Shown here one piece after another: positions 43,290 through 52,472 of a DNA stretch of 64,000 bases (positions within the stretch are counted from its first letter, which is position 1; the number at the start of each line of letters is the position of its first letter). The translations under genes were made by a program, and so were the position numbers. The notes under the pieces were generated by a model. It saw nothing but the letters and a program-made list of their open reading frames with translations. It was not told the origin of the DNA and ran no database searches. The DNA is taken from positions 1 through 64,000 of the forward strand of contig CAKPRG010000005.1 in the NCBI GenBank assembly GCA_934182465.1, given 5' to 3'. The DNA is from an uncultured Clostridia bacterium (GTDB taxonomy: Bacteria > Bacillota > Clostridia > TANB77 > CAG-508).

Positions 43290-44159
43290 ATGAACAACGA
43301 ATTAGTGTCATTATTATTTAAAACAAATGCATTTAAAATTTGTGAAGAAAATAAACCATTTTGGTATACATCTGGAAAAATAGGACCATATTTTGTAAAC
43401 ACACAATATTTATATGGAAGTGAAGAATCTGCAAATGAATTTTTAAAATTTATAGATCAAGAACTTGCAGAAGATGAAAAAGTAAATATTCCAGGAGCAT
43501 TATTTGAGAAAGTTAATGAACAATACGAAAATAATGAAATTTATAGAGCAGTAATAGATACTTTAAAAGATTATATTGCAACACATATAGATACAAGTTA
43601 TATAAATTATGTATCTGGTGGAGAAAGAAGAGATTGGTATTTTTCTATAATGATAGCATATCTTTTAGGAAAACCACATATTACAATTTTTAAAGATTTA
43701 TCAACAGTAGTAAGTACTTGCGATTTTGAAGAAAGTACAGAAGTAACAAAACTAGAAGGTCAAAGAGTATTACATGTAGCTGATTTATTAAATCAAGCAT
43801 CTAGCTATGAAAGAGCTTGGATTCCAGCAATTAGAAATTTAGGTTCAGATATATTCTGGAGTGCAGTTGTTGTTGATAGAATGCAAGGTGGAACAGAATT
43901 ATTAAAAGAAAATCATATAGAACCATTATCAACAGTTCAAATAGATACAGCTTTATTTACAAAAGCTTTAGAGCTTGGAATTATAAATGAAAATCAATTA
44001 GGTATGTTAAAAAGATTTGCAGCAGATCCTGATGGTTCAATGAAAGAATTTTTATTAGCACATCCATCTTTCTTAAAAGATGCTTTAAACGGTGATGAAA
44101 AAACAGCTAAAAGAGCAAAACTTTGCATTGCAAATAATATTTATGGTATTCAAATATAA
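43290..44159 (+). CDS. Atypical orotate phosphoribosyltransferase-like protein
   Basis: The 289-aa protein starts like PyrE (LVSLLFKTNAFKICEENKPFWYTSGKIGPYFVNTQYLY) and has a GGERRDWYFSIMIAYLLGKPHITIFKD core resembling the PRTase nucleotide-binding fold. However, the PRPP motif (usually VVVDDVITTGGS) is replaced by VLHVADLLNQASSYERAW, and a 60-residue C-terminal extension is present. Proximity to pyrC, pyrF, pyrK and pyrD supports a pyrimidine role. It may be a divergent OPRT or a regulator. AGGAGG-like GGAGGT precedes the ATG. Confidence 0.65.
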   Translation: MNNELVSLLFKTNAFKICEENKPFWYTSGKIGPYFVNTQYLYGSEESANEFLKFIDQELAEDEKVNIPGALFEKVNEQYENNEIYRAVIDTLKDYIATHIDTSYINYVSGGERRDWYFSIMIAYLLGKPHITIFKDLSTVVSTCDFEESTEVTKLEGQRVLHVADLLNQASSYERAWIPAIRNLGSDIFWSAVVVDRMQGGTELLKENHIEPLSTVQIDTALFTKALELGIINENQLGMLKRFAADPDGSMKEFLLAHPSFLKDALNGDEKTAKRAKLCIANNIYGIQI

Positions 44160-44177
44160 TATAACAAAAACAATAAA

Positions 44178-44206
44178 AAATTGAGCTTTATGCTCAATTT
44201 TTTTTG
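44178..44206 (+). terminator. Terminator after the PyrE-like gene
   Basis: AAATTGAGC/GCTCAATTT (44178-44186 with 44192-44200), loop TTTAT, then a T-run. Confidence 0.85.
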
Positions 44207-44295
44207 CATAAATGGAACAAAAAATTAATAATAATTCAGTTTAGCAGTTGTTTTATATTTATTTATAATGTAGAATGTTATCAAAGGGGGATTAT

Positions 44296-44808
44296 ATGAA
44301 AAAGAACCTTATGAAATATAAAAAAGTTTTAATTCCAATAATTTTAATAATTATTATTTCAATAATAATTTGTGTATATTTTTATAGAAAAAATTATTTT
44401 GGAAATGGCTATAGTCAGGCAGTATTACAGGCTTCTCAATGGATTGTATATGCTGATTTGGCAGATACAAAAGATAATAATATTAGAAAAGTAACAACTA
44501 AAAATTTTGAGAAAGAATATGGAAAAAATATTTACTTTTATAATATAAAAGAACTGATATATTGGGATGAAGATGCAATAGATTTGTTAAATAATAGTAC
44601 AATATTATCTTATGATACAATCTTACGTTCTTACTATTTAGATTATAAAAACAACATTGCAACATATCAAAAATTTTTAGAATATGAAAAATATACATAT
44701 GAAGATTATGTTGTAATAATATGTAATACAAGAGTTGGAAACAATAATATGTATATAGGTACACCAGATTTAACTTTTGAAGATGTTTGTAATGTAGGAG
44801 AATTTTAA
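44296..44808 (+). CDS. Membrane-anchored protein, first of a paralogous pair
   Basis: A 170-aa protein with a basic start, one transmembrane helix (about 10-30) and an extracytoplasmic domain. It aligns with the next gene product over its last 100 residues (VTTKNFEKEYGKNIYFYNIKEL, DLLNNSTILSYDTIL). The start at 44296 follows AAAGGGGG; the ATG at 44275 lies before that site. Stop and next start overlap (TAATG). No family recognised. Confidence 0.62.
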   Translation: MKKNLMKYKKVLIPIILIIIISIIICVYFYRKNYFGNGYSQAVLQASQWIVYADLADTKDNNIRKVTTKNFEKEYGKNIYFYNIKELIYWDEDAIDLLNNSTILSYDTILRSYYLDYKNNIATYQKFLEYEKYTYEDYVVIICNTRVGNNNMYIGTPDLTFEDVCNVGEF

Positions 44809-45326
44809 TGAAAAAAGTATATATTATATTAAGTGCAGTTTTACTAATGATATTAATAATTGTAGCAGGATTTTTTATAAAAGAAAGATATATCAATAAA
44901 GAACATATTGCTATAATAAATGAAATAACAGGTGAAAAAGAAAATATTGTAGCTGAAATAGATAATAGTGTTGAACTAACAGATGTTTCAACTTCAAAAT
45001 TTTATAAAAAGAACAAAGCAAAAATATTCTTATATGGTGTAAAAAATGTAAGTTTTGAAACAAGTGAAAATGTTATTGATTTATTAAATAATGGTAATTT
45101 ATCAATTAATACATTAGATTATATTTTATATAGAGAAGTAACTGAAAATAAAGCTAGTTTTGAAAAATGCGAATTTAGTGATTTTTATGAATTTGATAAT
45201 TTTTATGTGATAAATTATTGGTGGGGAAAAAATAGTATTTGCTTTGTTTCTAAAGATTTAATAAAAAAAGATGTTATTGAGTCTCGAACAGATAGTTTTT
45301 TAAGTGCCATACAAGAAAAATATTAA
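44808..45326 (+). CDS. Membrane-anchored protein, second of a paralogous pair
   Basis: A 172-aa protein with one N-terminal transmembrane helix (about 4-24) and an exported domain similar to the preceding product (VSTSKFYKKNKAKIFLYGVKNV, DLLNNGNLSINTLDYIL). Its start overlaps the previous stop by one base, so the pair is co-translated and arose by tandem duplication. The region INEITGEKENIVAEI is not shared. Function unknown. Confidence 0.62.
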   Translation: MKKVYIILSAVLLMILIIVAGFFIKERYINKEHIAIINEITGEKENIVAEIDNSVELTDVSTSKFYKKNKAKIFLYGVKNVSFETSENVIDLLNNGNLSINTLDYILYREVTENKASFEKCEFSDFYEFDNFYVINYWWGKNSICFVSKDLIKKDVIESRTDSFLSAIQEKY

Positions 45327-45330
45327 TAAA

Positions 45331-45357
45331 AAAAGAGTCTATACACTAGACTCTTTT
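45331..45357. terminator. Bidirectional terminator between convergent genes
   Basis: AAAAGAGTCTA/TAGACTCTTTT (45331-45341 with 45347-45357), A- and T-runs on both sides. Confidence 0.85.
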
Positions 45358-45376
45358 ATATTGCTTTGAATGTAAT

Positions 45377-45925
45377 TTATTTTACAGGGTGATTAATATC
45401 AATTTTTCCAATATTTACAATCTCTGAACTTTCTGATGTTTTTGGTTTGTAACAAACTTCACAATCTGAACCAAGAGAAATAGAATCTCCAGAACCAGTT
45501 ACAGTTCTTCTAATTGCAAAAACATCACCATTTTCCCAAGTTCCAAATCCATATTTTGTAATGTTTCTTTTTAATTCATTTATATTTATTAAATAATAAC
45601 GATATCCATCTTCATCTTTTGAATTATTGTAATCTATAATGTGTTTTTCAGCATCAAAAAAATCTCTTAAAAGAATATCAGTATTATATTTAGTTTCTAA
45701 ATCTTTTCCTAGAGTTTCATTATATGCTGCTAAATATTTTTCAGCAGTCAATGTTTTTAATTCTTCTAAAACTTCACTTTGATTATATGTTGACTCAACA
45801 GTTGTTGCTTTTGATAAAATACCATTGTTTCCTATAGTTAAAGCTAGTGATACACCAGCTAAAATTAATAATACTATTATAGTTATAACTAAAGCTATTA
45901 AAGTTAATCCATTGTTTTGTTTCAT
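45377..45925 (-). CDS. Pilin-like secreted protein, 182 aa
   Basis: The N-terminus (residues 5-30, NGLTLIALVITIIVLLILAG, then VSLALTIGNNGILSKA) is the same pilin-like segment seen in the proteins at 8096 and 26175. The rest is a short mixed domain with no recognised repeats, ending in GDVFAIRRTVTGSG...CEVCYKP. As a small member it could be a pilin or pseudopilin-like subunit, while the other two carry large adhesive domains; that is inference. AAGGAG lies before the start. It is alone on the minus strand among pyrimidine genes. Confidence 0.72.
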   Translation of the reverse strand: MKQNNGLTLIALVITIIVLLILAGVSLALTIGNNGILSKATTVESTYNQSEVLEELKTLTAEKYLAAYNETLGKDLETKYNTDILLRDFFDAEKHIIDYNNSKDEDGYRYYLININELKRNITKYGFGTWENGDVFAIRRTVTGSGDSISLGSDCEVCYKPKTSESSEIVNIGKIDINHPVK

Positions 45926-46019
45926 GGTTTTCTCCTTACATTGTATAAAGTTTATACAATAATTGTATATGTTAATTCAAAAAAATGCAATTACTTTTTG
46001 GGAATAAATAATAAATTTC

Positions 46020-46048
46020 TTGAAAAAGATATAATAAAATGATAAAAT
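46020..46048 (+). promoter_or_regulatory. Promoter of pyrC
   Basis: TTGAAA (46020-46025), 17-nt spacer, TAAAAT (46043-46048). No PyrR-binding or attenuator structure was found in the short leader. Confidence 0.55.
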
Positions 46049-46090
46049 GCAAATGTTAAGAGAGAAAATAAATTTTGAAAGGAAAAAGAT

Positions 46091-47362
46091 ATGAGTATTT
46101 TATTAAAAAATGGAACTGTATTAGATTATGCAAGTAATACAAATGAAAAATTAGATGTTTTAATAGAAAATAATAAAATTGTTAAAATTGCGAAAGATAT
46201 ACCATCTGCTGATGAAGTTATTGATTGTGCAGGACTATTTATTATGCCAGGAATGGTTGATATGCACTGCCATTTAAGAGAACCAGGTGGAGAACATAAA
46301 GAAACAATAGAAACAGGTTGCCATAGCGCTGTTAAGGGTGGATTTACTACTATTTGTCCAATGCCAAATACAAATCCTACTCCAGATAGCGCTATTGTTT
46401 TAGAAAAAATAATAAATGAAGCAAAAAGAGTTGGACTATGCAATGTATTACCTTTTTCAAGTGTAACAAAAGGTGAAAAAGGAGAAGAACTAGTAGATTT
46501 TGCAGAACAAAAAAAGGCTGGAGCAATTGCTTTTTCTGATGATGGAAGACCAGTAGAAAATGCAAGAATGATTCGCGAAGCAATGATCAAAGCAAACGAA
46601 ATAGGAAGTTTTATTTCAGAGCATTGTGAAGAAAAATCAGTTTCAAGTGGTGCTATAAATGCTGGAAAAATAGCAGAAAAATTAGGAGTTGAAGGTGTTT
46701 TACCAGAAGCAGAAGAAATTATGGCTGCTCGTGATATTACAATTGCAGAAACAAATAATTTACATACTCATATTTGCCATATAAGCACAAAAACATCTGT
46801 ATCAATGATAAGAGATGCTAAAAAAAGAGGAGTAAAAGTAACTTGTGAAACTTGCCCACATTATTATAGTTTTACAGTTGAGGAAGTTTTAACTTCAGGA
46901 GTAAATGCAAAAATGAATCCACCTTTAAGAGAAGAAAAAGATAAAGAAGAAATTATAAAAGGTTTAAAAGATGGAACTATAGATGCAATAATTACAGACC
47001 ATGCTCCACATACAGAAGAAGAAAAAGCAAAAGGTTTAGCTACTGCTCCAAATGGAATAATCGGATTTGAAACAGCATTAGCAGCAACTATTACAAATCT
47101 AATTAAACCAGGATATATTGATTATATGGATATGGTAAGATTAATGTCTTACACACCATCAAAATTATTAGGAATAAATAAAGGTGAAATAAAAGAAGGA
47201 GCTATAGCAGATTTAACAATATTTGATCCAAACAAAGAATATGTATATTCAAAAGAAAGTATTGTTTCAAAATCTAAAAATACACCTTGGATAGGAAAAA
47301 AATTATCAGGTGAAGTAGAATACACTATCTGTGATGGAAAAGTAGTTTATTCAAATAAATAA
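46091..47362 (+). CDS. pyrC: Dihydroorotase
   Basis: The 423-aa protein closes carbamoyl-aspartate to dihydroorotate. The metal motif VDMHCHLREPGGEHKETIETG, the loop PMPNTNPTPDS, HICHISTKTSV and the ITDHAPHTEEEKAKG block show an intact type I dihydroorotase of usual length. GAAAGGA precedes the ATG. A terminator separates it from pyrF. Confidence 0.95.
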   Translation: MSILLKNGTVLDYASNTNEKLDVLIENNKIVKIAKDIPSADEVIDCAGLFIMPGMVDMHCHLREPGGEHKETIETGCHSAVKGGFTTICPMPNTNPTPDSAIVLEKIINEAKRVGLCNVLPFSSVTKGEKGEELVDFAEQKKAGAIAFSDDGRPVENARMIREAMIKANEIGSFISEHCEEKSVSSGAINAGKIAEKLGVEGVLPEAEEIMAARDITIAETNNLHTHICHISTKTSVSMIRDAKKRGVKVTCETCPHYYSFTVEEVLTSGVNAKMNPPLREEKDKEEIIKGLKDGTIDAIITDHAPHTEEEKAKGLATAPNGIIGFETALAATITNLIKPGYIDYMDMVRLMSYTPSKLLGINKGEIKEGAIADLTIFDPNKEYVYSKESIVSKSKNTPWIGKKLSGEVEYTICDGKVVYSNK

Positions 47363-47370
47363 TAAGAAAA

Positions 47371-47409
47371 GTAAAAATGCTTTTAAACTAATATGAAAAG
47401 CATTTTTAC
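47371..47409 (+). terminator. Terminator between pyrC and pyrF
   Basis: GTAAAAATGCTTTT/AAAAGCATTTTTAC (47371-47384 with 47396-47409). Confidence 0.75.
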
Positions 47410-47468
47410 AAATGCAAAGTACTAAATTTTCTAAAATATAATTTAAGCAAAAAGGAGAAATAAGCAAA

Positions 47469-48401
47469 ATGAAAAATGCAATGGATGTATTAATCGAAAA
47501 AATAAAAGAATGTGACAACCCAACAGTTATTGGAGTTGATACAAGATATGACATGGTACCAGAATGTGTTAGAAAAAAATACAGCACAAATTTAAAAGGA
47601 ATGTGTAGTGCAATGTTAGAATATAGCAAAGCTTTAATAGATGCAACTTACGACATAATTCCAGCTGTAAAATTACAAAGTGCATATTTTGAAATGTATG
47701 GAGTAGAAGGAATTAAACTATACAAAGAAATGATAGATTATTGCAAAGAAAAAGGTATGGTAGTTATGGCAGATGTAAAAAGAGGAGACATAGGTTCAAC
47801 ATCTGCAGGATATTCTAGAGCATATTTAGGAAAAAATATGATAGATGAAAAAGAACAAGCAATTTTTGATGTTGATTTTGCAACAGTAAATCCATATATG
47901 GGTTCTGATTGTGTAATGCCATTTGTTGAAGATTGCAAAAAATATGATAAAGGAATATTTGTATTAGTAAAAACTTCAAATAAATCTTCTGGTGAAATTC
48001 AAGATGTAAAAGCAGAAGATGGAGAAGAAATCTATAAAAAAGTTGCTAAACTTGTAAATACATGGGGAAGTGAACTAATTGGAGAAAACGGATATAGTTC
48101 AGTATCAGCAGTTGTTGGAGCAACATATCCAAAACAATTACAAGAACTAAGAGAATTAATGCCTCATAGTTATTTCTTAATACCAGGTTATGGTGCACAA
48201 GGTGGAAAAGCAGAAGATATAGCTTTAGGATTTGACAAAAATGGACTTGGTGGAATTGTTAATGCGACAAGAAGTTTAATGTGTGCTTATAAATCAGATT
48301 TATGGAAAGATAAATTTGCAGAAGAAGATTATGCAAAAGCAACAAGAGCAGAAGCAATAAGAATGAGAGATGAACTAAATTCTGCAATTAAAAGTAAATA
48401 G
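47469..48401 (+). CDS. pyrF: Orotidine 5'-phosphate decarboxylase, type 2
   Basis: The 310-aa protein is of the longer group II OMP decarboxylase type. The catalytic Lys/Asp signature is VVMADVKRGDIGSTSAGYSRAYLG (about residues 97-120), FATVNPYMGSD follows, and FLIPGYGAQGGKAED is near the C-terminus. It makes UMP. AAGGAG precedes the ATG. Confidence 0.95.
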   Translation: MKNAMDVLIEKIKECDNPTVIGVDTRYDMVPECVRKKYSTNLKGMCSAMLEYSKALIDATYDIIPAVKLQSAYFEMYGVEGIKLYKEMIDYCKEKGMVVMADVKRGDIGSTSAGYSRAYLGKNMIDEKEQAIFDVDFATVNPYMGSDCVMPFVEDCKKYDKGIFVLVKTSNKSSGEIQDVKAEDGEEIYKKVAKLVNTWGSELIGENGYSSVSAVVGATYPKQLQELRELMPHSYFLIPGYGAQGGKAEDIALGFDKNGLGGIVNATRSLMCAYKSDLWKDKFAEEDYAKATRAEAIRMRDELNSAIKSK

Positions 48402-48484
48402 AAAGGTGCAAAACATTAAAGAGTAAAATTTGCTACAATTTACAAGTTTTAAATTGATAATATAATGTTTGAAGATAGAGATTT

Positions 48485-49303
48485 ATGTTAGAAATAAAAA
48501 CAGTAAATAAAGGTGCTGAATTAGTTTCAGTAATGTGTGACGGAATTGAAAGATTACATGATGGAAAAGAATTTTGGAATAGACATAGTCCAATTTTATT
48601 TCCAATAGTAGGAAAATTAAAAGATAACGAAACAAAAATAAATGGAAAAACATACAAAATGGGACAACATGGATTTGCAAGAGATATGGAATTTGAAAAA
48701 TTATCTGAAAATTCTTATGTTTTAAAATCTAATGCAGAAACACTTGAAAAATTTCCATTTCAATTTGAACTTTATGTTTCTTATGAAGTGTCTGGGAATA
48801 AATTAACTACTAAATATAAAGTGGTTAATAAAAGTGATGAACTTATGATATTTGGATTAGGTGGACATCCTGCATTTGTGTGTGAATATACAAGTGGAAA
48901 ATATAGACTAGAATTTGAAAAAGAAGAAACAGATATAGAAATAAAACAATTAGAAAATGGATTGATTTCAAATGAAAAAATAAATACAGAAAAATATATT
49001 AAAGAAAATAGAATATTTTTAGACAAAAATACATTTGAAAATGATGCAGTAATAATGAAAAATATAAAATCAAATAAAGTGTTTTTAAAAACAGAAACAA
49101 AAAAAGTTTTAACATTTGATTTTACAGATTTTCCATATTTAGCAATATGGTCAAAACCAGATGCAAACTTTGTTTGTATAGAACCTTGGTTTAATACTGC
49201 AGATAAAGTTGATTCAAATGGAAACTTTGAAGAAAAAGAAGATTTAATTGAATTAAAACCAAATAAATCTTTTGAAGCAAAATATAGTGTAGAATTTTTT
49301 TAA
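48485..49303 (+). CDS. Aldose 1-epimerase family protein (LacX-like)
   Basis: The 272-aa protein has the galactose mutarotase fold: the N-terminal ELVSVMCDGIERLHDGKEFW, SPILFPIVGKL, MGQHGFARD with a conserved His, and FGLGGHPAFVC with the second His. Members of this subgroup act on hexose or hexose-6-phosphate anomers, often of unknown identity. It sits between pyrF and pyrK without an obvious metabolic link. No good ribosome binding site precedes the ATG. Confidence 0.85.
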   Translation: MLEIKTVNKGAELVSVMCDGIERLHDGKEFWNRHSPILFPIVGKLKDNETKINGKTYKMGQHGFARDMEFEKLSENSYVLKSNAETLEKFPFQFELYVSYEVSGNKLTTKYKVVNKSDELMIFGLGGHPAFVCEYTSGKYRLEFEKEETDIEIKQLENGLISNEKINTEKYIKENRIFLDKNTFENDAVIMKNIKSNKVFLKTETKKVLTFDFTDFPYLAIWSKPDANFVCIEPWFNTADKVDSNGNFEEKEDLIELKPNKSFEAKYSVEFF

Positions 49304-49327
49304 TATAAAAATTAGATGGAGGGAAAA

Positions 49328-50104
49328 ATGCCAGTAAAAGCAGATTGTGAAATTTTAAAAATAGAAAAGCTTATTGAAGGAATATATAAATTTACTTTAA
49401 AAGCAGAAGAAATAGCAAAAAATGCAAAAGCAGGAAACTTTATTGAAATACAAGTTTCAACAACAGGAGAACCATTTTTAAGAAGACCAATAAGTATTTA
49501 CAATATAGATGGAGATAACATTGAAATAATTTTCCAAGTAAAAGGAAAAGGAACAGAAATTTTATCAAACAAAAAAGTTGGAGATAAAATTAATGTATTA
49601 GGACCTTTAGGAAATGGAACTTTCTCAGTAAAAGAATACAAAAAAGTTGCAATTATAGGTGGTGGAATAGGAACATATCCACTATATGAACTTGCAAAAG
49701 AACTAAAAGGAAAAGCTGATGTAACAATGTATATGGGATTTAGAAATAAAGATTTAGTTACATTAGAAAAAGAATTTACAGATGTTTGTAATAAAGTAGT
49801 AATTACAACAGATGATGGATCTTATATGCAAAAAGGGTTTGCGTTAGATGTATTAAAATCAGATTGTATGCAAGAAAAACCAGATATGATTTTTGCATGT
49901 GGACCACTTCCAATGTTAAAAGCTGTACAAAGTTTTGCAAATGAAAATAATATTCCATGTGAGATGTCTTTAGAAGAAAGAATGGGCTGTGGAATAGGAG
50001 CTTGTTTAGGTTGTGCTGTGAAGGTAATATCTGAAGCAGAGCCTAGATATGGACATGTTTGTAAAGAAGGACCTGTTTTCAAATCAACAGATGTAGAACT
50101 TTAA
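49328..50104 (+). CDS. pyrK: Dihydroorotate dehydrogenase electron-transfer subunit
   Basis: The 258-aa protein is the PyrK flavin/iron-sulfur subunit. FLRRPISIYNI binds FAD, IIGGGIGTYPLYELAKEL binds NAD, and the C-terminal CGIGACLGC...HVCKEGPVF holds the four Cys ligands of the 2Fe-2S cluster. It links PyrD to NAD. The start at 49328 follows GGAGGG; the ATG at 49316 precedes that site. pyrD is 63 bp downstream. Confidence 0.95.
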   Translation: MPVKADCEILKIEKLIEGIYKFTLKAEEIAKNAKAGNFIEIQVSTTGEPFLRRPISIYNIDGDNIEIIFQVKGKGTEILSNKKVGDKINVLGPLGNGTFSVKEYKKVAIIGGGIGTYPLYELAKELKGKADVTMYMGFRNKDLVTLEKEFTDVCNKVVITTDDGSYMQKGFALDVLKSDCMQEKPDMIFACGPLPMLKAVQSFANENNIPCEMSLEERMGCGIGACLGCAVKVISEAEPRYGHVCKEGPVFKSTDVEL

Positions 50105-50167
50105 AAATATAATAGAAAGGAATTAGTTAATTAAATTTCATATTTAAAAGCTAATTAAAAAGGAAAA

Positions 50168-51079
50168 ATGAATACAAAAATTAATTTATGTGGAATAGAA
50201 ATGAAAAATCCAGTAACTGTTGCATCAGGAACTTTTGGTTATGGAAGAGAATATTCAAATTTTATTGACTTAAATAGATTAGGTGGAATTATAACAAAAG
50301 GAACATCTTTAAAACCAAGACCTGGAAATAAACCACCAAGAATTTGCGAAACACCAGGAGGAATGTTAAATAGTATAGGATTACAAAATCCAGGTGTTGA
50401 ATATTTTGCTAAATACGATTTACCATGGCTTAGAAATTTCGATACAAAAATAATTGTAAATGCTTGTGGTAGTACAATTGAAGAATATGTTGAACTTTGT
50501 AAAATTTTAAACGATTTAGATATAGATGGTGTAGAATTAAATCTTTCTTGTCCAAATGTTAAAGCAGGTTGTCTTGCTTTTGGAACTACTTATGAAGGTG
50601 TAAAAGAAGTTACAACACAAGTAAGAAAAGTATTAGATAGAAAACCTTTAATTGTAAAACTAACACCAAATGTTACTGATATTACACAACCTGCTAAAGG
50701 TGCAGAAGATGCAGGAGCAGATGGAATTTCAGCAATAAATACATTATTGGGAATGAAAATCGATATAAATAAGAAAAAGCCGATTCTAGCAAATAATACA
50801 GGTGGATTATCTGGACCAGTTGTTAAACCAGTAGCTGTAAGAATGGTATATCAAATTGCACAAGCTGTAAATATACCAATCTTAGGATTAGGTGGAATTA
50901 TGACAGGTGAAGATGCTGTTGAATTTATGCTTGCTGGAGCAACAGCAGTTTCAATCGGATCTGGAAATTTTGCAGATCCAGAAACAAGCATAAAAGTAAT
51001 AGAAGGAATTGAAAAATATATGCAAAATCAAAAAATTGATGATATTAATTCTATTATTGGAAAAGTAGAAATGAACTAA
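50168..51079 (+). CDS. pyrD: Dihydroorotate dehydrogenase B, catalytic subunit
   Basis: The 303-aa protein is class 1B PyrD. Features are MKNPVTVASGTFGYG, GGIITKGTSLKPRPGN, ELNLSCPNVKAGC with the catalytic Cys at GCLAFG, and the FMN phosphate loop GLGGIMTGEDAVEFMLAGATAVSIG. Adjacent pyrK confirms the NAD-linked 1B type. An AAGGA-type site precedes the ATG. Confidence 0.96.
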   Translation: MNTKINLCGIEMKNPVTVASGTFGYGREYSNFIDLNRLGGIITKGTSLKPRPGNKPPRICETPGGMLNSIGLQNPGVEYFAKYDLPWLRNFDTKIIVNACGSTIEEYVELCKILNDLDIDGVELNLSCPNVKAGCLAFGTTYEGVKEVTTQVRKVLDRKPLIVKLTPNVTDITQPAKGAEDAGADGISAINTLLGMKIDINKKKPILANNTGGLSGPVVKPVAVRMVYQIAQAVNIPILGLGGIMTGEDAVEFMLAGATAVSIGSGNFADPETSIKVIEGIEKYMQNQKIDDINSIIGKVEMN

Positions 51080-51234
51080 ATAAAATTAAAAATATAAAAA
51101 GTTTATTTGTTAAATATTTCTATAATATAAAAATAAATTTAATATAAAAATTTAAAATTTTATTGATAAAAAAATATTTATTAGATAAAATAATAATATA
51201 AATTTATCTTAACAAAAGAAAAGGAGATATTAAA

Positions 51235-51591
51235 ATGGGGAATAAAGTACAAGATATGTATTCTGATGTAATTGCAAAAAACGATGGAATAACAAAAAAA
51301 GATGTGAAAAATTTATTTATATGGTATGATTTATTTAGTTATGCTTTATCTTTCCAATTAATTTTTATTTTTGCTTATTCAATTAATGCTAATTATGCAA
51401 CAACAATGCTTTCAGCATTATTTATATTAATAATGGATACAGTTTTAAAAAATGTCTTAGAAAAAGACAGTACATCATATAAAAGATTAGCAGAAAGAAT
51501 GTCATTAGTAAAATTATGGACAATTCCATTATTAATTTTAGGAATTGTTACAACAGCATCAATTATAGCTGTTACATTTGGTTTAGTATAA
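51235..51591 (+). CDS. Small membrane protein, 118 aa
   Basis: Three hydrophobic helices (about 30-48, 53-70 and 93-117) separated by short charged segments; the N-terminus (MGNKVQDMYSDVIAKNDGIT) is cytoplasmic-like. AAGGAGA precedes the ATG. The 155-bp gap before it is AT-rich with no signal. No family recognised. Confidence 0.65.
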   Translation: MGNKVQDMYSDVIAKNDGITKKDVKNLFIWYDLFSYALSFQLIFIFAYSINANYATTMLSALFILIMDTVLKNVLEKDSTSYKRLAERMSLVKLWTIPLLILGIVTTASIIAVTFGLV

Positions 51592-51610
51592 TAAAAATAA
51601 TAAAAAAGTA

Positions 51611-51639
51611 TTGTAAAACAAATTAAATTGTGATATTAT
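51611..51639 (+). promoter_or_regulatory. Promoter of the valS T-box transcript
   Basis: TTGTAA (51611-51616), 17-nt spacer, TATTAT (51634-51639). Confidence 0.55.
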
Positions 51640-51645
51640 TTTAAC

Positions 51646-51891
51646 ATCATAATAAAAGCAAAGAAAAAGAGTAGTAAATTTAAACTAGCTAGTTAGAGAA
51701 AAGAAGTCTTAGGCTGAAAGCTTCTTATAGAAAAGTAAATCGAAGTAACTTTGGAGCTGGTAAACCGAAAATAAACTTAAGTTTACTCGCTGATGTCAGC
51801 GTTAAAAACAAAGAGATATTATAGTAAGTTATAATAATTAAGGTGGTACCGTGAATATAATTCGCCCTTTGTATAAGGGCGAATTTTTTTT
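51646..51891 (+). promoter_or_regulatory. T-box leader, valine specifier GTA
   Basis: The leader has a stem I region, the T-box core AGGTGGTACCGTG (51841-51853) and a terminator TTCGCCCTT/AAGGGCGAA (51861-51869 with 51875-51883) with a T-run. In the specifier loop, CGAA-GTA-A-CTTTGGAGC places GTA (51745-51747) where the glyS leader in this window has GGA, so the codon read is Val. Uncharged tRNA-Val would stabilise the antiterminator and switch on the downstream genes. Confidence 0.9.
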
Positions 51892-51958
51892 GATACAAAA
51901 AATGCTTATAATATAAAAGCAAATGATACAAAAGATAAAATAATAATTGGAGGAATAT

Positions 51959-52435
51959 ATGGAACGCGAAGAAGATGAATATGTAGATCCAATAAAATTA
52001 GTATATGAAGAAAGAAGAGCAGCAAATGTTGATAAAGATGAAGAAATAGCTATTTTAAGGGCTTGTGGATATTCAGTACCACAAGATGATATTAAAATGA
52101 ATGAATTTGCTGTAAAAATGTTGGATTTTTTAGATAGATTAACAGATAAAGAAAGTTGTAAAATAAAAGAATGTGCAAAAACTATTTCTCAAAGAAGAAA
52201 AATGCTTAGAGAAAATGGAATAAAAGAACAAAATTACAAAGAAGTTGAATTAAAAACACCATTAGAGCTTTTATGTTTACATAGCAAACATGAATTAGAT
52301 TTATTTCAAAATATTAATGAATGTGAAGAAGATGCAAAAGCTACATTATTAGAAACAATTAAAATGGGGTTTGATATTCAAAATGATTCAATAGATAATA
52401 TTGAAAATATAATTCTTAATGGCACTAATAAATAA
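51959..52435 (+). CDS. Hypothetical protein between the T-box and valS, 158 aa
   Basis: A mostly helical, acidic protein (MEREEDEYVDPIKLVYEERR..., then ISQRRKMLRENGI and LLCLHSKHELDLFQNI). GGAGG lies 5 nt before the ATG at 51959. It is the first gene of the T-box-controlled transcript, 37 bp before valS, so it should be induced by valine starvation. No family is recognised, and no aminoacyl-tRNA-related motif is visible. Confidence 0.65.
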   Translation: MEREEDEYVDPIKLVYEERRAANVDKDEEIAILRACGYSVPQDDIKMNEFAVKMLDFLDRLTDKESCKIKECAKTISQRRKMLRENGIKEQNYKEVELKTPLELLCLHSKHELDLFQNINECEEDAKATLLETIKMGFDIQNDSIDNIENIILNGTNK

Positions 52436-52472
52436 TTATATAAATTAGTATAAATAAAAGGAGGTACAAAAA

